Below, piece after piece: positions 19,196-28,498 of a stretch of DNA of 64,000 nt. The position numbers and the translations under genes are program-made. Where the stretch lies: the NCBI RefSeq assembly GCF_011682065.1, contig NZ_VUYU01000001.1, positions 124,001 through 188,000 on the forward strand. Reading direction: 5' to 3'. Each line of letters starts with the position of its first letter. Within the stretch, counting starts at the first letter, position 1. This DNA comes from Massilia rubra (GTDB lineage Bacteria > Pseudomonadota > Gammaproteobacteria > Burkholderiales > Burkholderiaceae_D). The notes beneath the pieces were generated by a model. That model searched no databases. It was not told where the DNA came from and saw only the letters and a program-made list of their open reading frames with translations.

Positions 19196-21402
19196 ATTTT
19201 TTCACCTTTGCTGCTCCCGAAAATTTCTCGCTGATTGACAATTTTTGTTGGCATAAGTCCTTCTTTAACGTCTGTTGCCCAATTCTCCACTGGTTTAGCT
19301 CGTATTTTTCCGTCCTTGAAATACTCTAAAAATACTCTGTTGCTATCGCTTGTTTCTAATCCGTCAAGATGCCGCCAATCTGCCGCTATTCTCAACGTAT
19401 GCAAATCTTCCTTTTTGATATAGCAACAACCAATCGCCACGTCATACGCCAGCGCCTTCTGTGCATGCATCCCATTGGTCATGATCGTTGAGTGATCGGT
19501 CGCATGCGCATTGATATTGGCGGCCAGATTGGACTTGATATGTTTCGAGCGCCACGCCTTGTAGTCTTCCCTGGCGCTGTCTGGCTTGTCTTCTTCATCT
19601 ACCTTCGCGTCTTTTTTGTACAAACCCTCGCGCCTGGCCTTCATGCGCAGCATGGCATGGTGTTCATAACGCAGCGATGCTTCGCTCTCCTTGTCGCCCT
19701 TAGCGGCGCCACCCGGCTTGGCCTCGGCACCTGCGGTTTCCCCTGCGCTCACCGCCTGCTCGTCCTTGTAGGGATCGCCATCTTTGTATTCCCGATCCTT
19801 GTTGCGATATTCCCCCGGCGCGTCGAAACCCTGATCGAAGTTTTTGCTGGACTCGCCCAAGCGCAGGCCTTCGGGTAAAAACGCTTCCGGCAGGATCGGC
19901 GCGGTCAGCGGAACCGTCCAGTCGTCCGGCGGTAGTGCGTTGATGCGGATGCTCGTTACCCCCGTCGCGACGATCATCACTGGCGCTGTTATGACCGTCC
20001 ATATTTTTCCGACAAAGGACGTGTTGGCATCGAGGCCTTTGGATATCGAATACCTTGCCTTGGGCGACTCCGGAGACCAGAATGCCTGGCTACCACGCTT
20101 GGGCTTGCCGTACTGGTTTTCCCAGAAATCGTACTGCCCCTGCAACCCCACCAAAAAATTCTGGGAAAAGACACGCTGGCAAAACGTCCCGCCGCCGTTG
20201 GTGGCATTGATTTCCTGTTGACTCAAGCCGCGCCAGCCGATCCCCTGCACGGTGCTTGCAGAGATCACTTGGTCATGCGGATTGAAATACAGTGTCACGC
20301 GGCCATACGTCGACGGTTTCAGTCCGTAACCGTACTTGTTGCGGTCGGACTGGGCGTCGAAGCCGTGCGCTTCGTTCTTCATGAATTCGTCGATGCTCTG
20401 CACCGGTTGTTCCTTCGGCACTTGCTTGCGCAGGATGTCGAAGAAGGCGGCGAGAGTGCGGTTTCGCGCGGACAAGGACTGGCGTCCCCCGTTGCCCTGA
20501 GCATCTTTCATATCGCGCTCGGCCCAGCCTTGGGTAGCGTTTTTACCCACCAGGCTGAATGGCGGATTGCACAGTACATAGGTATCGGCCACGCAGCGAC
20601 CGCTTTTCCCCTTTTTATCTGTCACATCGGCCAGTTCGTCGCCAATAAACGCGGCGGCCATGCCGACCATATTGCCCTGGCTATGACAGACAATGGTGAT
20701 CGGCACGTCAGCCTGCTTCTTGCGCAGAGATTCGATCAGTTTCGCCAGGCGCAACGCCGCCAGCACATAATAGGGGCGCGGCGGGCACGCATACACGTCG
20801 CGGTTATTGGTGGGATTTAAGTGCTGCACATGCAGCCATAGAAACAGTTGATCGGACAAGCCACTGCTCCACAAATCGGGCAGCCCCGTACATCCATTCG
20901 CAAACGGCCCACCACCCCAATAGTTCTTTTCATTGAGATACAGTCCGTCGCCGTATTGCTGCAGATCTACGTCACTAGCTTTATAGCCCCAGCGGAACCG
21001 GATCACCGGAGAAAAATGCTCCTCCTCTGAAATGAACTGCTTTGCCGTGCAGTCCGGGTTGAGAAATCCATCCTCCGTCAGTTCCGCGCGATACTGCACC
21101 GGTCTCAGTTGCCCGCCCGCCGGCGTCGGAAATACCATGTGTTCATCGCGCCGCTTGAGCCTGTCGTTCAGTCCCTTGCATAATCCATCCTCTGCCTGCT
21201 CATACCATTCGCCGTCGGAATTGACGCCATGGACGAAGATGATGATGCCAGGCAGCGGTAACTGCATCAGCACATCGAGATGCTTGGCATTGAGCAGGGA
21301 AATGCCACAATTGACGCCCACCATCAGGGCATCGGGTTCATCAAGCGGGCTGCAGGCCGCCGTCGCGCCCTGCGCTTGTTCCGGGTTAGAAGCTGCGGTC
21401 AT
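19192..21402 (-). CDS. tle3: Tle3-type phospholipase effector of type VI secretion
   Basis: A 736-residue alpha/beta hydrolase of the Tle3 family, which attacks phospholipids of rival bacteria from the periplasm. The N-terminal IIIFVHGVNSDGEWYEQ is the oxyanion-hole strand, and the nucleophile elbow is ITIVCHSQGNM with Ser near residue 241. A plausible catalytic Asp lies in YFNPHDQVIS and the His in HATDHSTIM near the C-terminus. There is no signal peptide, as expected for a T6SS cargo. ATG at 21402 follows GAGGAA, 9 bp after vgrG. No separate immunity gene lies between vgrG and tle3, unlike the P. aeruginosa order. Confidence 0.87.
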   Translation of the reverse strand: MTAASNPEQAQGATAACSPLDEPDALMVGVNCGISLLNAKHLDVLMQLPLPGIIIFVHGVNSDGEWYEQAEDGLCKGLNDRLKRRDEHMVFPTPAGGQLRPVQYRAELTEDGFLNPDCTAKQFISEEEHFSPVIRFRWGYKASDVDLQQYGDGLYLNEKNYWGGGPFANGCTGLPDLWSSGLSDQLFLWLHVQHLNPTNNRDVYACPPRPYYVLAALRLAKLIESLRKKQADVPITIVCHSQGNMVGMAAAFIGDELADVTDKKGKSGRCVADTYVLCNPPFSLVGKNATQGWAERDMKDAQGNGGRQSLSARNRTLAAFFDILRKQVPKEQPVQSIDEFMKNEAHGFDAQSDRNKYGYGLKPSTYGRVTLYFNPHDQVISASTVQGIGWRGLSQQEINATNGGGTFCQRVFSQNFLVGLQGQYDFWENQYGKPKRGSQAFWSPESPKARYSISKGLDANTSFVGKIWTVITAPVMIVATGVTSIRINALPPDDWTVPLTAPILPEAFLPEGLRLGESSKNFDQGFDAPGEYRNKDREYKDGDPYKDEQAVSAGETAGAEAKPGGAAKGDKESEASLRYEHHAMLRMKARREGLYKKDAKVDEEDKPDSAREDYKAWRSKHIKSNLAANINAHATDHSTIMTNGMHAQKALAYDVAIGCCYIKKEDLHTLRIAADWRHLDGLETSDSNRVFLEYFKDGKIRAKPVENWATDVKEGLMPTKIVNQREIFGSSKGEKI

Positions 21403-21411
21403 CAAGGTTCC

Positions 21412-24147
21412 TCATTCAGAATCTGAGCGGAAAAACGTAGCGGTCAGCAGTTGCAAGCGGTCGCTGGTGATCTTGTCGCCTTCGCCAGCGGCATTGCTTT
21501 TGCCGGACAGCGGGCCGTCGTCCGATCGCTCGACATGCAGCTTCATGCCTTCGACCGGTTTGCCGTCGGTGGGGCGCAGCAGGCGTGGGATGCGGCCGAA
21601 CTCGCCGTCGCTGAACGAGGGCAGGACCGGCGTGGCGCTGGCGGGCCCATTCCAGTGATGGCCGTTGGTGTTGATGTCGATCGGTCCCGGCCCGCCGATC
21701 TCCACATTGCCGCCTTTCAGGGTCAGATAGGCGCCGCCGCCAACCATCAAGGTGATTTCGTCTTCCGCCATGACGATCACGCGTTTCCCGGCCGTGATCT
21801 TGATGTCCTTGGCCGAATCGACAAGCATGTCGTCGTGCTGGCTTTGCATGAGGAACTTGCCATGATGGGCAATTTGCGTGATGCCATCCCGCTGCGAAAA
21901 CAGCGATATTCCCTTGCCCGCATTCAGGTTGAAACGCTGGCCGCTGATCAGTTGTATGTGCTGCCGCGCTACCGTATCGACATTGACGCCGGCGTAGCTG
22001 ACCAGCGTCTTCGGCGTGCTCAACGCCAGCCCGGCCGGCGCCGTCATGCTCAAGGTGGGCTTGCCGCCCGGCTGTTGCGGCGCCGTATTGCTGCCGCCGG
22101 CCGCTGCGTCGAGGTCGTCCTTGAGTTCCTGCTGCGGCGCCGGGTCGAGTTCCAGCGCCTGGTGTTCTGCCGCGTACTGCCCCAGCGACTTGAACAAATC
22201 CAGGCAATCCTGCATCAGCCCCAGATGTTCCTCGCTGCTTAACTGCCCGGCGCAGGCGTCGAGCCGTTTCCACGCCGAGATCAGCAGCGACTTCGCGCTG
22301 CGAATGGCGCCACTGTCATTGGTGGCAAGCTCGAAGCCTTCACCGCGTGGCTCCGCAGCGCCGTTACAGCGCGGATGCGTCAGATACCCCAGGTTGAGCT
22401 GACTGTGTCCGTGTTCGCTCTCGAGTTGGGCGCTGATCTGCCCCGGCGTGTCATCCATGCGCAGCTGGTTGTAGCGCTGCGCATGGACTTCCTTGCTCAC
22501 GATGCCCGACAGGCAGCGCTCGCCCGGGAGCCGGCTGGTGTGGCTGAACGAGGGCGGCGGCGTATCGCCACCATGCACGCGGCCCATGATGAGCGGCTTG
22601 TCCGGGTCGCCGCCCAGAAAGACGCAAATCACTTCGTCGCCGGCACGTGGTAGCGAGATAGCGCCATAGTGCGCGCTGGCCCAGCCGCTGGCCACGCGCA
22701 CCCAAGCCGAGTCGCGCTCGCTGTCGGACGCCCCGGCGCCCTGCGCGTGCGCGTGGTCTTCTACCCGGCAACCGGCAAAGCGTATCTTCACGCGTCCCAT
22801 TGCATCGCAATGGATTTCCTCGCCGGGCGGTCCGACGACCGTCACGCTTTGTGCTTCCGTGCGCGGCAGGTCGACGCGCGGGTCGTAGCTTGGGACGATC
22901 GGGATGCCGCGCCGCACGCAGGTGAAGCGGTTGGTGTAGCGTACGTCGCGCTCGGCACTGGCTTGCGTGAGCCCGCCACTGTCGCTGCGCCAATGGTTGA
23001 GCGCGAACAGGCGTCGTACACGTTCGTCCAGCGCCTTGGGCAAGTTGTTCTCGGCTTCCACACGCAGTTCGGTGATGACGAACTCGCATTCGTGTGCTGC
23101 GTGCGAGGCCAGCTCCGGATCGCCAGTGACACTGTTCCATTGGCCGACACACATATTGCGCTCGCTGCCTTCGCCCTGGAAGAACTTGGCCTCGTATTCG
23201 TGGCGCTGCATGCGCAGCGCGGCCAGGCTGCGGTAGTCGCCGGCATTGTCGCCTGCATGCGGCACGTCGATCAGATAATCGTCGAGACTGGCGGCGAACT
23301 GGTTGCCGAGCATGCCCTGGTCGTTAGCGCCGCTCTCTTGGCTGGCCATCGACCATGCCTGCGTATAGTCCCAACTGCGCCGGCTCGCCCGGCCCGCCGT
23401 CAGGCTGCGTACGGCATGCCAGGCAGTGATGGTGTCGCTCGTTTCGGTTGCCGCGTCGCGGTGGTAACGGACCGTGCCGGCGGCATTCTTTTTCAAAGCC
23501 ATGGCATCGTCGAACAGTACCAGCGTGTGAACCGGCGTATCGTCGCTGCCTCGTTCGCTCGCCTTGCCGGGCTCGATGAACCAGGCGATGCCGCGCCGTT
23601 TCCACAGGCGGCGCAAGAACGCGGCGCTCGATTCGTTGTACTGCATCGTGAATTCGCGCGCCGGATAGCTGTTCAGGTGGCCGAGGTCGAATTCAAAGGC
23701 GCGCGCCGCTATCGGGTTGGACTGGCGCCATTCACGCAGGACCACGTTGGTGATGTCGATTTCGCTGGCGTTGCGAAAAACACGTGTGTTACAGGTTTTG
23801 TCGAGCAGCGAAAACGCATCGCGCACGATTAACTGATAGGTTGCCAGCCCACCGTCGCTCTGGCCTTCGGCCACACCGGCGACGATGCCGCACACCGAGC
23901 GCAAGCCGCCGCTGGCGGTGACAAACTGCAGTTCTACCGGATTGGCGATGAATTGCTTGAGCTCCATGCCAGCCTGCGTGGCGACGCACAGCAGGCAATA
24001 CTCTATCCCTCCGCACATGGTTTCGATGCCGCTCACCTGTTTGACGAGCAATTTGTCGTCGAGTACGCCATCGTCGCCGCACAGCCGCAGACGGATCGGA
24101 CGGTTCGCTTCGCTGAGGAAAGCTGCTGGCTGGGGACTGGCAATCAT
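21412..24147 (-). CDS. vgrG: VgrG spike protein with C-terminal extension
   Basis: A 911-residue T6SS tip protein. The N-terminal gp27-like part spans roughly residues 1-400 (AFSLLDKTCNTRVFRNASEI, MQYNESSAAFLRRLWKRRGI). The gp5-like OB-fold follows near residues 420-540 (DAMGRVKIRF, SAWVRVASGWA, PRAGDEVICVFLGGDPDKPL). A DUF2345-type beta-helix with GKGISLFSQRDGITQ and ITAGKRVIVMAEDEI runs to about residue 830. The last 70 or so residues (LLRPTDGKPVEGMKLHVERS) are an added domain that may dock the effector. AGGAG precedes the ATG. Structural T6SS genes are not in the window, so this is an orphan effector cassette. Confidence 0.95.
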   Translation of the reverse strand: MIASPQPAAFLSEANRPIRLRLCGDDGVLDDKLLVKQVSGIETMCGGIEYCLLCVATQAGMELKQFIANPVELQFVTASGGLRSVCGIVAGVAEGQSDGGLATYQLIVRDAFSLLDKTCNTRVFRNASEIDITNVVLREWRQSNPIAARAFEFDLGHLNSYPAREFTMQYNESSAAFLRRLWKRRGIAWFIEPGKASERGSDDTPVHTLVLFDDAMALKKNAAGTVRYHRDAATETSDTITAWHAVRSLTAGRASRRSWDYTQAWSMASQESGANDQGMLGNQFAASLDDYLIDVPHAGDNAGDYRSLAALRMQRHEYEAKFFQGEGSERNMCVGQWNSVTGDPELASHAAHECEFVITELRVEAENNLPKALDERVRRLFALNHWRSDSGGLTQASAERDVRYTNRFTCVRRGIPIVPSYDPRVDLPRTEAQSVTVVGPPGEEIHCDAMGRVKIRFAGCRVEDHAHAQGAGASDSERDSAWVRVASGWASAHYGAISLPRAGDEVICVFLGGDPDKPLIMGRVHGGDTPPPSFSHTSRLPGERCLSGIVSKEVHAQRYNQLRMDDTPGQISAQLESEHGHSQLNLGYLTHPRCNGAAEPRGEGFELATNDSGAIRSAKSLLISAWKRLDACAGQLSSEEHLGLMQDCLDLFKSLGQYAAEHQALELDPAPQQELKDDLDAAAGGSNTAPQQPGGKPTLSMTAPAGLALSTPKTLVSYAGVNVDTVARQHIQLISGQRFNLNAGKGISLFSQRDGITQIAHHGKFLMQSQHDDMLVDSAKDIKITAGKRVIVMAEDEITLMVGGGAYLTLKGGNVEIGGPGPIDINTNGHHWNGPASATPVLPSFSDGEFGRIPRLLRPTDGKPVEGMKLHVERSDDGPLSGKSNAAGEGDKITSDRLQLLTATFFRSDSE

Positions 24148-24360
24148 GCATGCACTCCTGCAAAGAGAGAGGCGGACGGGTGATTCATCCGCTCAACTAT
24201 GCAAGAGCTGGGCATCACAAACATTGCCCATAAACAACCTATGAGCGAGTGATGCCAAACTACAACAACGCTCCGGTGTCGCCGGATGCCGGTCCTGCCA
24301 AGCTCATCAATTACATGGCACAATCGCGCCCTCGGTGCCAAAGGCACAACATCCGCGTGA

Positions 24361-25917
24361 ATGGTTCCCATGTCTGAACAACAAATCGTCATCGCCGGCG
24401 GCGGCGTTTCCGGCCTGTACTGCGCGATCCGCCTGGCCGAAGCCGGGCACCAGGTGCTGATCCTGGAAGCCTCGTCCGACCGCTGGGGCGGGCGCATCGA
24501 AACCGAAGACATGGACGGCTTCATCGCCGAATACGGTCCGATGCGTTTCGAACCGACCCTGCAGCCGCGCTTCGCCCAGTTGTGCGCCGAACTGGGCGTG
24601 GGCCTGGTCGATTTTTCCGGCCCCTCGGCCGATGAAATCAGCGTACCGGACAGCCAGCTGCCGCCCGAAGAACAGGGCCTGAACTCGCTGCAACTGCTCA
24701 AGCGCGGCATCATGCTGGTGATGGGGCGCGACCCGGCCGACCAGGCCTGGATCGATGGCCTGACCGAAGCCGACTACAACCGCCTGCGCCGCCACGCGCA
24801 ACTGCACGGCCATCCGCTGTGGGCCACCGGTTTCTGGAACGTGATGTCGGGCCAGGGCATCCTCAGCCACCGGGCGCTGGTCAAGCTGCGCGACACCGGC
24901 ACCTTCTATCACATGATTCCCGAGAACCTGAACGCGATCGAATGGATCATCTGGTGGCTGCGCGCCTTGAAAACCGTGGGCCAGAAGCTGGCCAGCATCG
25001 CCGGCGGCTCGGCCAAGCTGACCGATGGCCTGATGGCCAAGATCCACAGCTTGCCCAACATCACCCTGGCCGGCGGCCACACCCTGCTCGGTTTCCGTCC
25101 GACCGGCCTGGGCCAGTCCAGCATGGAGCTGGACGTGCGCACCAAGAACGACACCATCAAGCTGCCGGCGGCGCGCCTGATCCTGGCATTGCCGCGCATG
25201 CCGCTGATCAAGCTGGCGCAGCATCTGCCGGAGCACATCGCCACCCATCTGGATGCCGTCAACGGCTTTCCGATGCTGAAGATTTTCTTCGTCAGCAACG
25301 CGCCCTGGTGGGATTATGACCAGCCGCCGCAGCAGTACGCGAACTGCCTGCCGACCCGCGAAGTGCACTATTTCCGCCGTCCGCAGGGGCGCGATCTTGA
25401 CGGCCACGGCATGGTGCTGCTGTACATGGACCGCCCTTCGACCGAATTCTGGCGCCATTACCTGAGCGAGCCCGACAAGCACGACCGCGCCGAAGTCGAC
25501 CAGGATGCGCGCATCGTCGACGCTTTCGCCCTGTTCGTCGCGCGCGACGTCAAGCGCCTGCTGGAAACGAACGAATCGCACCTCAAGCTCAACGACCACT
25601 CGAAGGCAGTGTTTCGCGACCAGACCCTGGCCCAGGCCACGGCTTACATCAAGAATTCGATCATCACCTATGGCATCCGCGACTGGGCTCGGGCGCCGTA
25701 TGGGGCCGCCAACCACGGCTGGCAGCCGGGCGTGCGCTCATGGAAAGTGATGGACGCCTTCAAGGCCTTCGACTTTGGCAGCGGCGCGAAAAACGTGCAC
25801 ATCGTCGGCGAAGCGTATTCGGATTACCAGGGGTTCGTGGAAGGGGCGTTGAACAGTTCCGAGCTGGCGCTGGAGGCGATTTTGCAGGGGCGCACCAGCC
25901 ATACTCCGATTGAATGA
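24361..25917 (+). CDS. FAD-dependent amine oxidase family protein
   Basis: A 518-residue flavoenzyme of the monoamine oxidase superfamily. The N-terminal FAD loop is IVIAGGGVSGLYCAIRLAEAGH, followed by ILEASSDRWGGRIET with the GGR motif. The C-terminal flavin contact region is AYSDYQGFVEGALNSSELA. The middle part is helical and aromatic-rich (IEWIIWWLRALKT). The substrate is unknown; amino acid or polyamine oxidation are possible. Start is either ATG 24361 or ATG 24370 (MSEQQIV), neither with a clear ribosome-binding site. The gene is monocistronic. Confidence 0.82.
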   Translation: MVPMSEQQIVIAGGGVSGLYCAIRLAEAGHQVLILEASSDRWGGRIETEDMDGFIAEYGPMRFEPTLQPRFAQLCAELGVGLVDFSGPSADEISVPDSQLPPEEQGLNSLQLLKRGIMLVMGRDPADQAWIDGLTEADYNRLRRHAQLHGHPLWATGFWNVMSGQGILSHRALVKLRDTGTFYHMIPENLNAIEWIIWWLRALKTVGQKLASIAGGSAKLTDGLMAKIHSLPNITLAGGHTLLGFRPTGLGQSSMELDVRTKNDTIKLPAARLILALPRMPLIKLAQHLPEHIATHLDAVNGFPMLKIFFVSNAPWWDYDQPPQQYANCLPTREVHYFRRPQGRDLDGHGMVLLYMDRPSTEFWRHYLSEPDKHDRAEVDQDARIVDAFALFVARDVKRLLETNESHLKLNDHSKAVFRDQTLAQATAYIKNSIITYGIRDWARAPYGAANHGWQPGVRSWKVMDAFKAFDFGSGAKNVHIVGEAYSDYQGFVEGALNSSELALEAILQGRTSHTPIE

Positions 25918-26239
25918 TGAAAAACTTTTTAGCGATGGCAGTCTGACCACCGAACTGAGCCGGCTGATGGGCCACTGAGAGAGCGGCAGCCAGCCGGCGC
26001 GTAGTGCAATGCGGTGTGCCCGCGCGCCAAAAAGATTGTCATCCCGGCTACGTGCGCTTCCGAACGGACGGCCTCGCTCCAAGCGGGCACAATGGCTTCA
26101 TTCGATTGCAATGCCCGGCCCCCAGCCGGTGCATTTTCCGTTTAAGGCGCGGCTTCAAGAGCCGCGCCGTCTTTTAGCGTCGCGCCTTGCATTCCCGGCC
26201 GCCGTCCGCGCACGATCACGCTTTATCAAGGAATACACC
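25918..26239. other. Intergenic gap of 322 bp
   Basis: Apart from the hairpin at 26146-26172 I see nothing with support here. Short ORFs on the minus strand lack ribosome-binding sites and recognisable sequence. An AAGGAATACACC site just before 26240 serves the next gene. Confidence 0.5.
26146..26172 (+). terminator. GC-rich hairpin with T-run
   Basis: GGCGCGGCT (26146-26154) pairs with AGCCGCGCC (26160-26168) around TCAAG; GTCTTTT follows. It may terminate the amine oxidase transcript about 230 nt after its stop, or attenuate the gene at 26240. Confidence 0.6.
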
Positions 26240-26620
26240 ATGTCATTCAATCACGTCGTCGTCTGGCTCGACCAGGCCGAAGCTCACGTTATCCATTTCA
26301 CGCGCGATGCCGCCGAGTCGGAAGTCATCAAGACCGCTTCCGTCCATTCGCAGCATAAAAAAGCCGGCGTCGATGCCAGCGTCCAATCGGAACAGAATCC
26401 CGATTACCTGAACGAGATCGCCGCCGCCATCGAAGCCGCCCAGGAAATCCTGATCGTCGGCCCGGGCCAGGAAAAGCTGGTGTTCATCAAGCACCTGGAA
26501 AAGCAGCACGCCGCCATCGCCGCCAAGGTCGTCAGCGTCGAAACGGTCGACCATCCGAACGATGGCCAATTGCTGGCCTTCGCGCGCAAGTATTTTGTCA
26601 AAGAAGGCATCATGCATTAA
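26240..26620 (+). CDS. Small conserved cytoplasmic protein (translational machinery protein-like)
   Basis: A 126-residue protein starting MSFNHVVVWLDQAEAHVIHF behind AAGGAATACACC. It has an alternating beta/alpha pattern, and the segment QEILIVGPGQEKLVFIKHLE resembles the eRF1/Pelota domain-3-like fold. Homologues in Burkholderiales are often named translational machinery protein on that basis, but no function has been shown as far as I know. There is no signal peptide. It is a single gene bounded by hairpins on both sides. Confidence 0.7.
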   Translation: MSFNHVVVWLDQAEAHVIHFTRDAAESEVIKTASVHSQHKKAGVDASVQSEQNPDYLNEIAAAIEAAQEILIVGPGQEKLVFIKHLEKQHAAIAAKVVSVETVDHPNDGQLLAFARKYFVKEGIMH

Positions 26621-26627
26621 GAGCATG

Positions 26628-26679
26628 ACGTAAAAAAACCGGGAGCGCCGTTAGCGGGCACTCCCGGCTTTTTTACGTC
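26628..26679. terminator. Bidirectional intrinsic terminator
   Basis: A long stem: GACGTAAAAAA(A)CCGGGAG on the left pairs with CTCCCGG(C)TTTTTTACGTC on the right. The GC core CCGGGAG/CTCCCGG is flanked by A and T runs, so it can stop transcription from the rightward gene at 26240 and from the leftward chemotaxis gene. Confidence 0.9.
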
Positions 26680-26697
26680 CGCCGAAGGTCGGGTAAC

Positions 26698-28239
26698 TCA
26701 GGCGTGCGCCGCGTCGAGCTTGAACACGCGCACCACGTCGGCCAACTGGGCCGCCTGATTCTGCATTGACTGGGCCGCCGCTGCCGCCTGTTCCACCAGC
26801 GCGGCATTCTGCAAGGTCATTTCGTCGAGCTTGACGATGGCCTGGTCGACGCTGCGGATGTCCGCGCTCTGCTCGCGCGTGGCCGATGAAATATCGTCCA
26901 TGATCTGGCTCACGCGCTGCACCCCCGCGACCACTTCGCGCATGGTGTTGCCCGCTTGCTCGACCAGGATGGTGCCGGTGCCGACCTTGGCCACCGAATC
27001 GTCGATCAGCAATTTGACTTCCTTGGCGGCCGCCGCCGAGCGCTGCGCGAGGTTGCGCACTTCGGTCGCCACGACCGCGAAGCCGCGCCCTTGTTCGCCG
27101 GCCCGGGCCGCCTCCACGGCGGCGTTCAGCGCCAGGATGTTGGTCTGGAACGCAATCCCATCGATCACCGAAATAATGTCCACGATCTTGCGCGAGGAGG
27201 CATTGATCACGCCCATTGTCGCCACCACCCCATCGACCGCTTCGCCGCCGCGCACCGATACTTCCGACGCCGCCTGCACCATTTTCCCGGCGCTGGCCGC
27301 GTACCCGGCATTGCGTTCGACCGAGCCGACCAGCTGGGCCATCGAGGCCGCCACCTCGGCCAGCGCCGAGGCCTGGTGCTCGGTGCGGCTGGACAGGTCG
27401 ATATTGCCGGCCGCGATTTCGCTCGATGCCAGCGCCATCGATTCGGTGCCGTGCCGCACCTGCGCGACGATCCCGCTCAGGCTGTCGCGCATGGTCTTGA
27501 TCGCAAACACCAGGCTCGATGGGATGGCCGATTGCACATTCACCGCATGCTGCAACTGGCCCTCGGCGATGCGCTGCGCCACTTCGGTGGCATACGCCGG
27601 TTCGCCGCCGAGCTGGCGCAGCAGGCCACGCACGATCAGAAAGGCGACGCTGGTGCACACCAGCACCGCCAGGATGCTCAGCGCGCCGATCCAGAGCGTC
27701 GCGCTGGCCGCCCGGCGGCCGGCCTGGCCGCTGGCCGCGTTGCTCTGCGACTGGACTTTTTTCAGCAGAACGTCGATGTCGGCCACGATCTGGCGCCGCA
27801 GCGGGCTGCACTCGTTGACCAGGAACTGGCCGAAGGCATCCATCTCGGCTTTGGCGCGGTACTGGCGCGGGCGTTCGAGTTCCTTCGCCATCGCCTGCAA
27901 GCCCGCCTTGACCTTGGCGAAGTCGGCATCGGCGCCGAACACTTTATCGAGCCGTGCCAGCGCGTCCAGGTAGAGCGCCTTCTGCTGGTCGACGATGTCG
28001 AGCTCTCTGGTGGCGGCGCCGTTGTCCACGAAGATGAAGGCATTGCGCGCGGCGATGCCGGTCTGGTCCAGCGCTTCGCGCGCCACGTACAGCGGATCGA
28101 GTTGCTCGGCGGTCACCTTGTTGAGACTGACAACATCATTTTCGACGCTGTGCATTTGCACGACAGCAAAGATGGCCAGTCCCAAGGTGATGAAGAGCAT
28201 CAAGGCAAAGGCGCTGTAGAGTTTGGTAGCAATTTTCAT
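26698..28239 (-). CDS. Methyl-accepting chemotaxis protein
   Basis: A 513-residue receptor. The first membrane helix is at residues 8-28 ([20 protein letters not shown]), followed by a four-helix periplasmic sensor of about 150 residues. The second membrane helix is [20 protein letters not shown] near residue 185, then a HAMP-like segment. The signalling tip is [20 protein letters not shown] followed by [15 protein letters not shown], with methylation helices on both sides. The ATG at 28239 was chosen because [11 protein letters not shown] is the usual receptor start. It is divergent from the HTH-GAF gene across an AT-rich gap. Confidence 0.93.
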   Translation of the reverse strand: MKIATKLYSAFALMLFITLGLAIFAVVQMHSVENDVVSLNKVTAEQLDPLYVAREALDQTGIAARNAFIFVDNGAATRELDIVDQQKALYLDALARLDKVFGADADFAKVKAGLQAMAKELERPRQYRAKAEMDAFGQFLVNECSPLRRQIVADIDVLLKKVQSQSNAASGQAGRRAASATLWIGALSILAVLVCTSVAFLIVRGLLRQLGGEPAYATEVAQRIAEGQLQHAVNVQSAIPSSLVFAIKTMRDSLSGIVAQVRHGTESMALASSEIAAGNIDLSSRTEHQASALAEVAASMAQLVGSVERNAGYAASAGKMVQAASEVSVRGGEAVDGVVATMGVINASSRKIVDIISVIDGIAFQTNILALNAAVEAARAGEQGRGFAVVATEVRNLAQRSAAAAKEVKLLIDDSVAKVGTGTILVEQAGNTMREVVAGVQRVSQIMDDISSATREQSADIRSVDQAIVKLDEMTLQNAALVEQAAAAAQSMQNQAAQLADVVRVFKLDAAHA

Positions 28240-28364
28240 GGTGGGGAAGGTGAGCAAGGTCGAGCGGTCGGGAATCGATGGCGTCGCTCAACCAGGCAAC
28301 AGTGTGAGCACGGCAAAATTGCTGAATCTGTTGATATTTTGAATCAAAAATTTCCAATAATCAA

Positions 28365-28390
28365 TAAATATTTGACGATAATGCCGATTA
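28365..28390 (+). promoter_or_regulatory. Possible sigma-28 (FliA) promoter
   Basis: TAAATATT (28365-28372), a 10-nt spacer, then GCCGATTA (28383-28390) resembles the FliA consensus TAAAGTTT-N11-GCCGATAA, with a spacer one base short. It points at the HTH-GAF gene about 110 nt downstream. It lies in the AT-rich gap shared with the chemotaxis receptor. Confidence 0.4.
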
Positions 28391-28498
28391 ATCGTTAATT
28401 TGAAGGTGTTTGCGCAACTTTCGTCAATTTCGATAACTGCGCGCTTGGGCAAATGACATTTGCGCGTTACACTGAATTTTTCGTCAAAGCAATTAACC

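Noticed and set aside
25929-26111. Small minus-strand gene
   Set aside because: No ribosome-binding site, no recognisable sequence, and it lies in a gap with no codon-usage signal.
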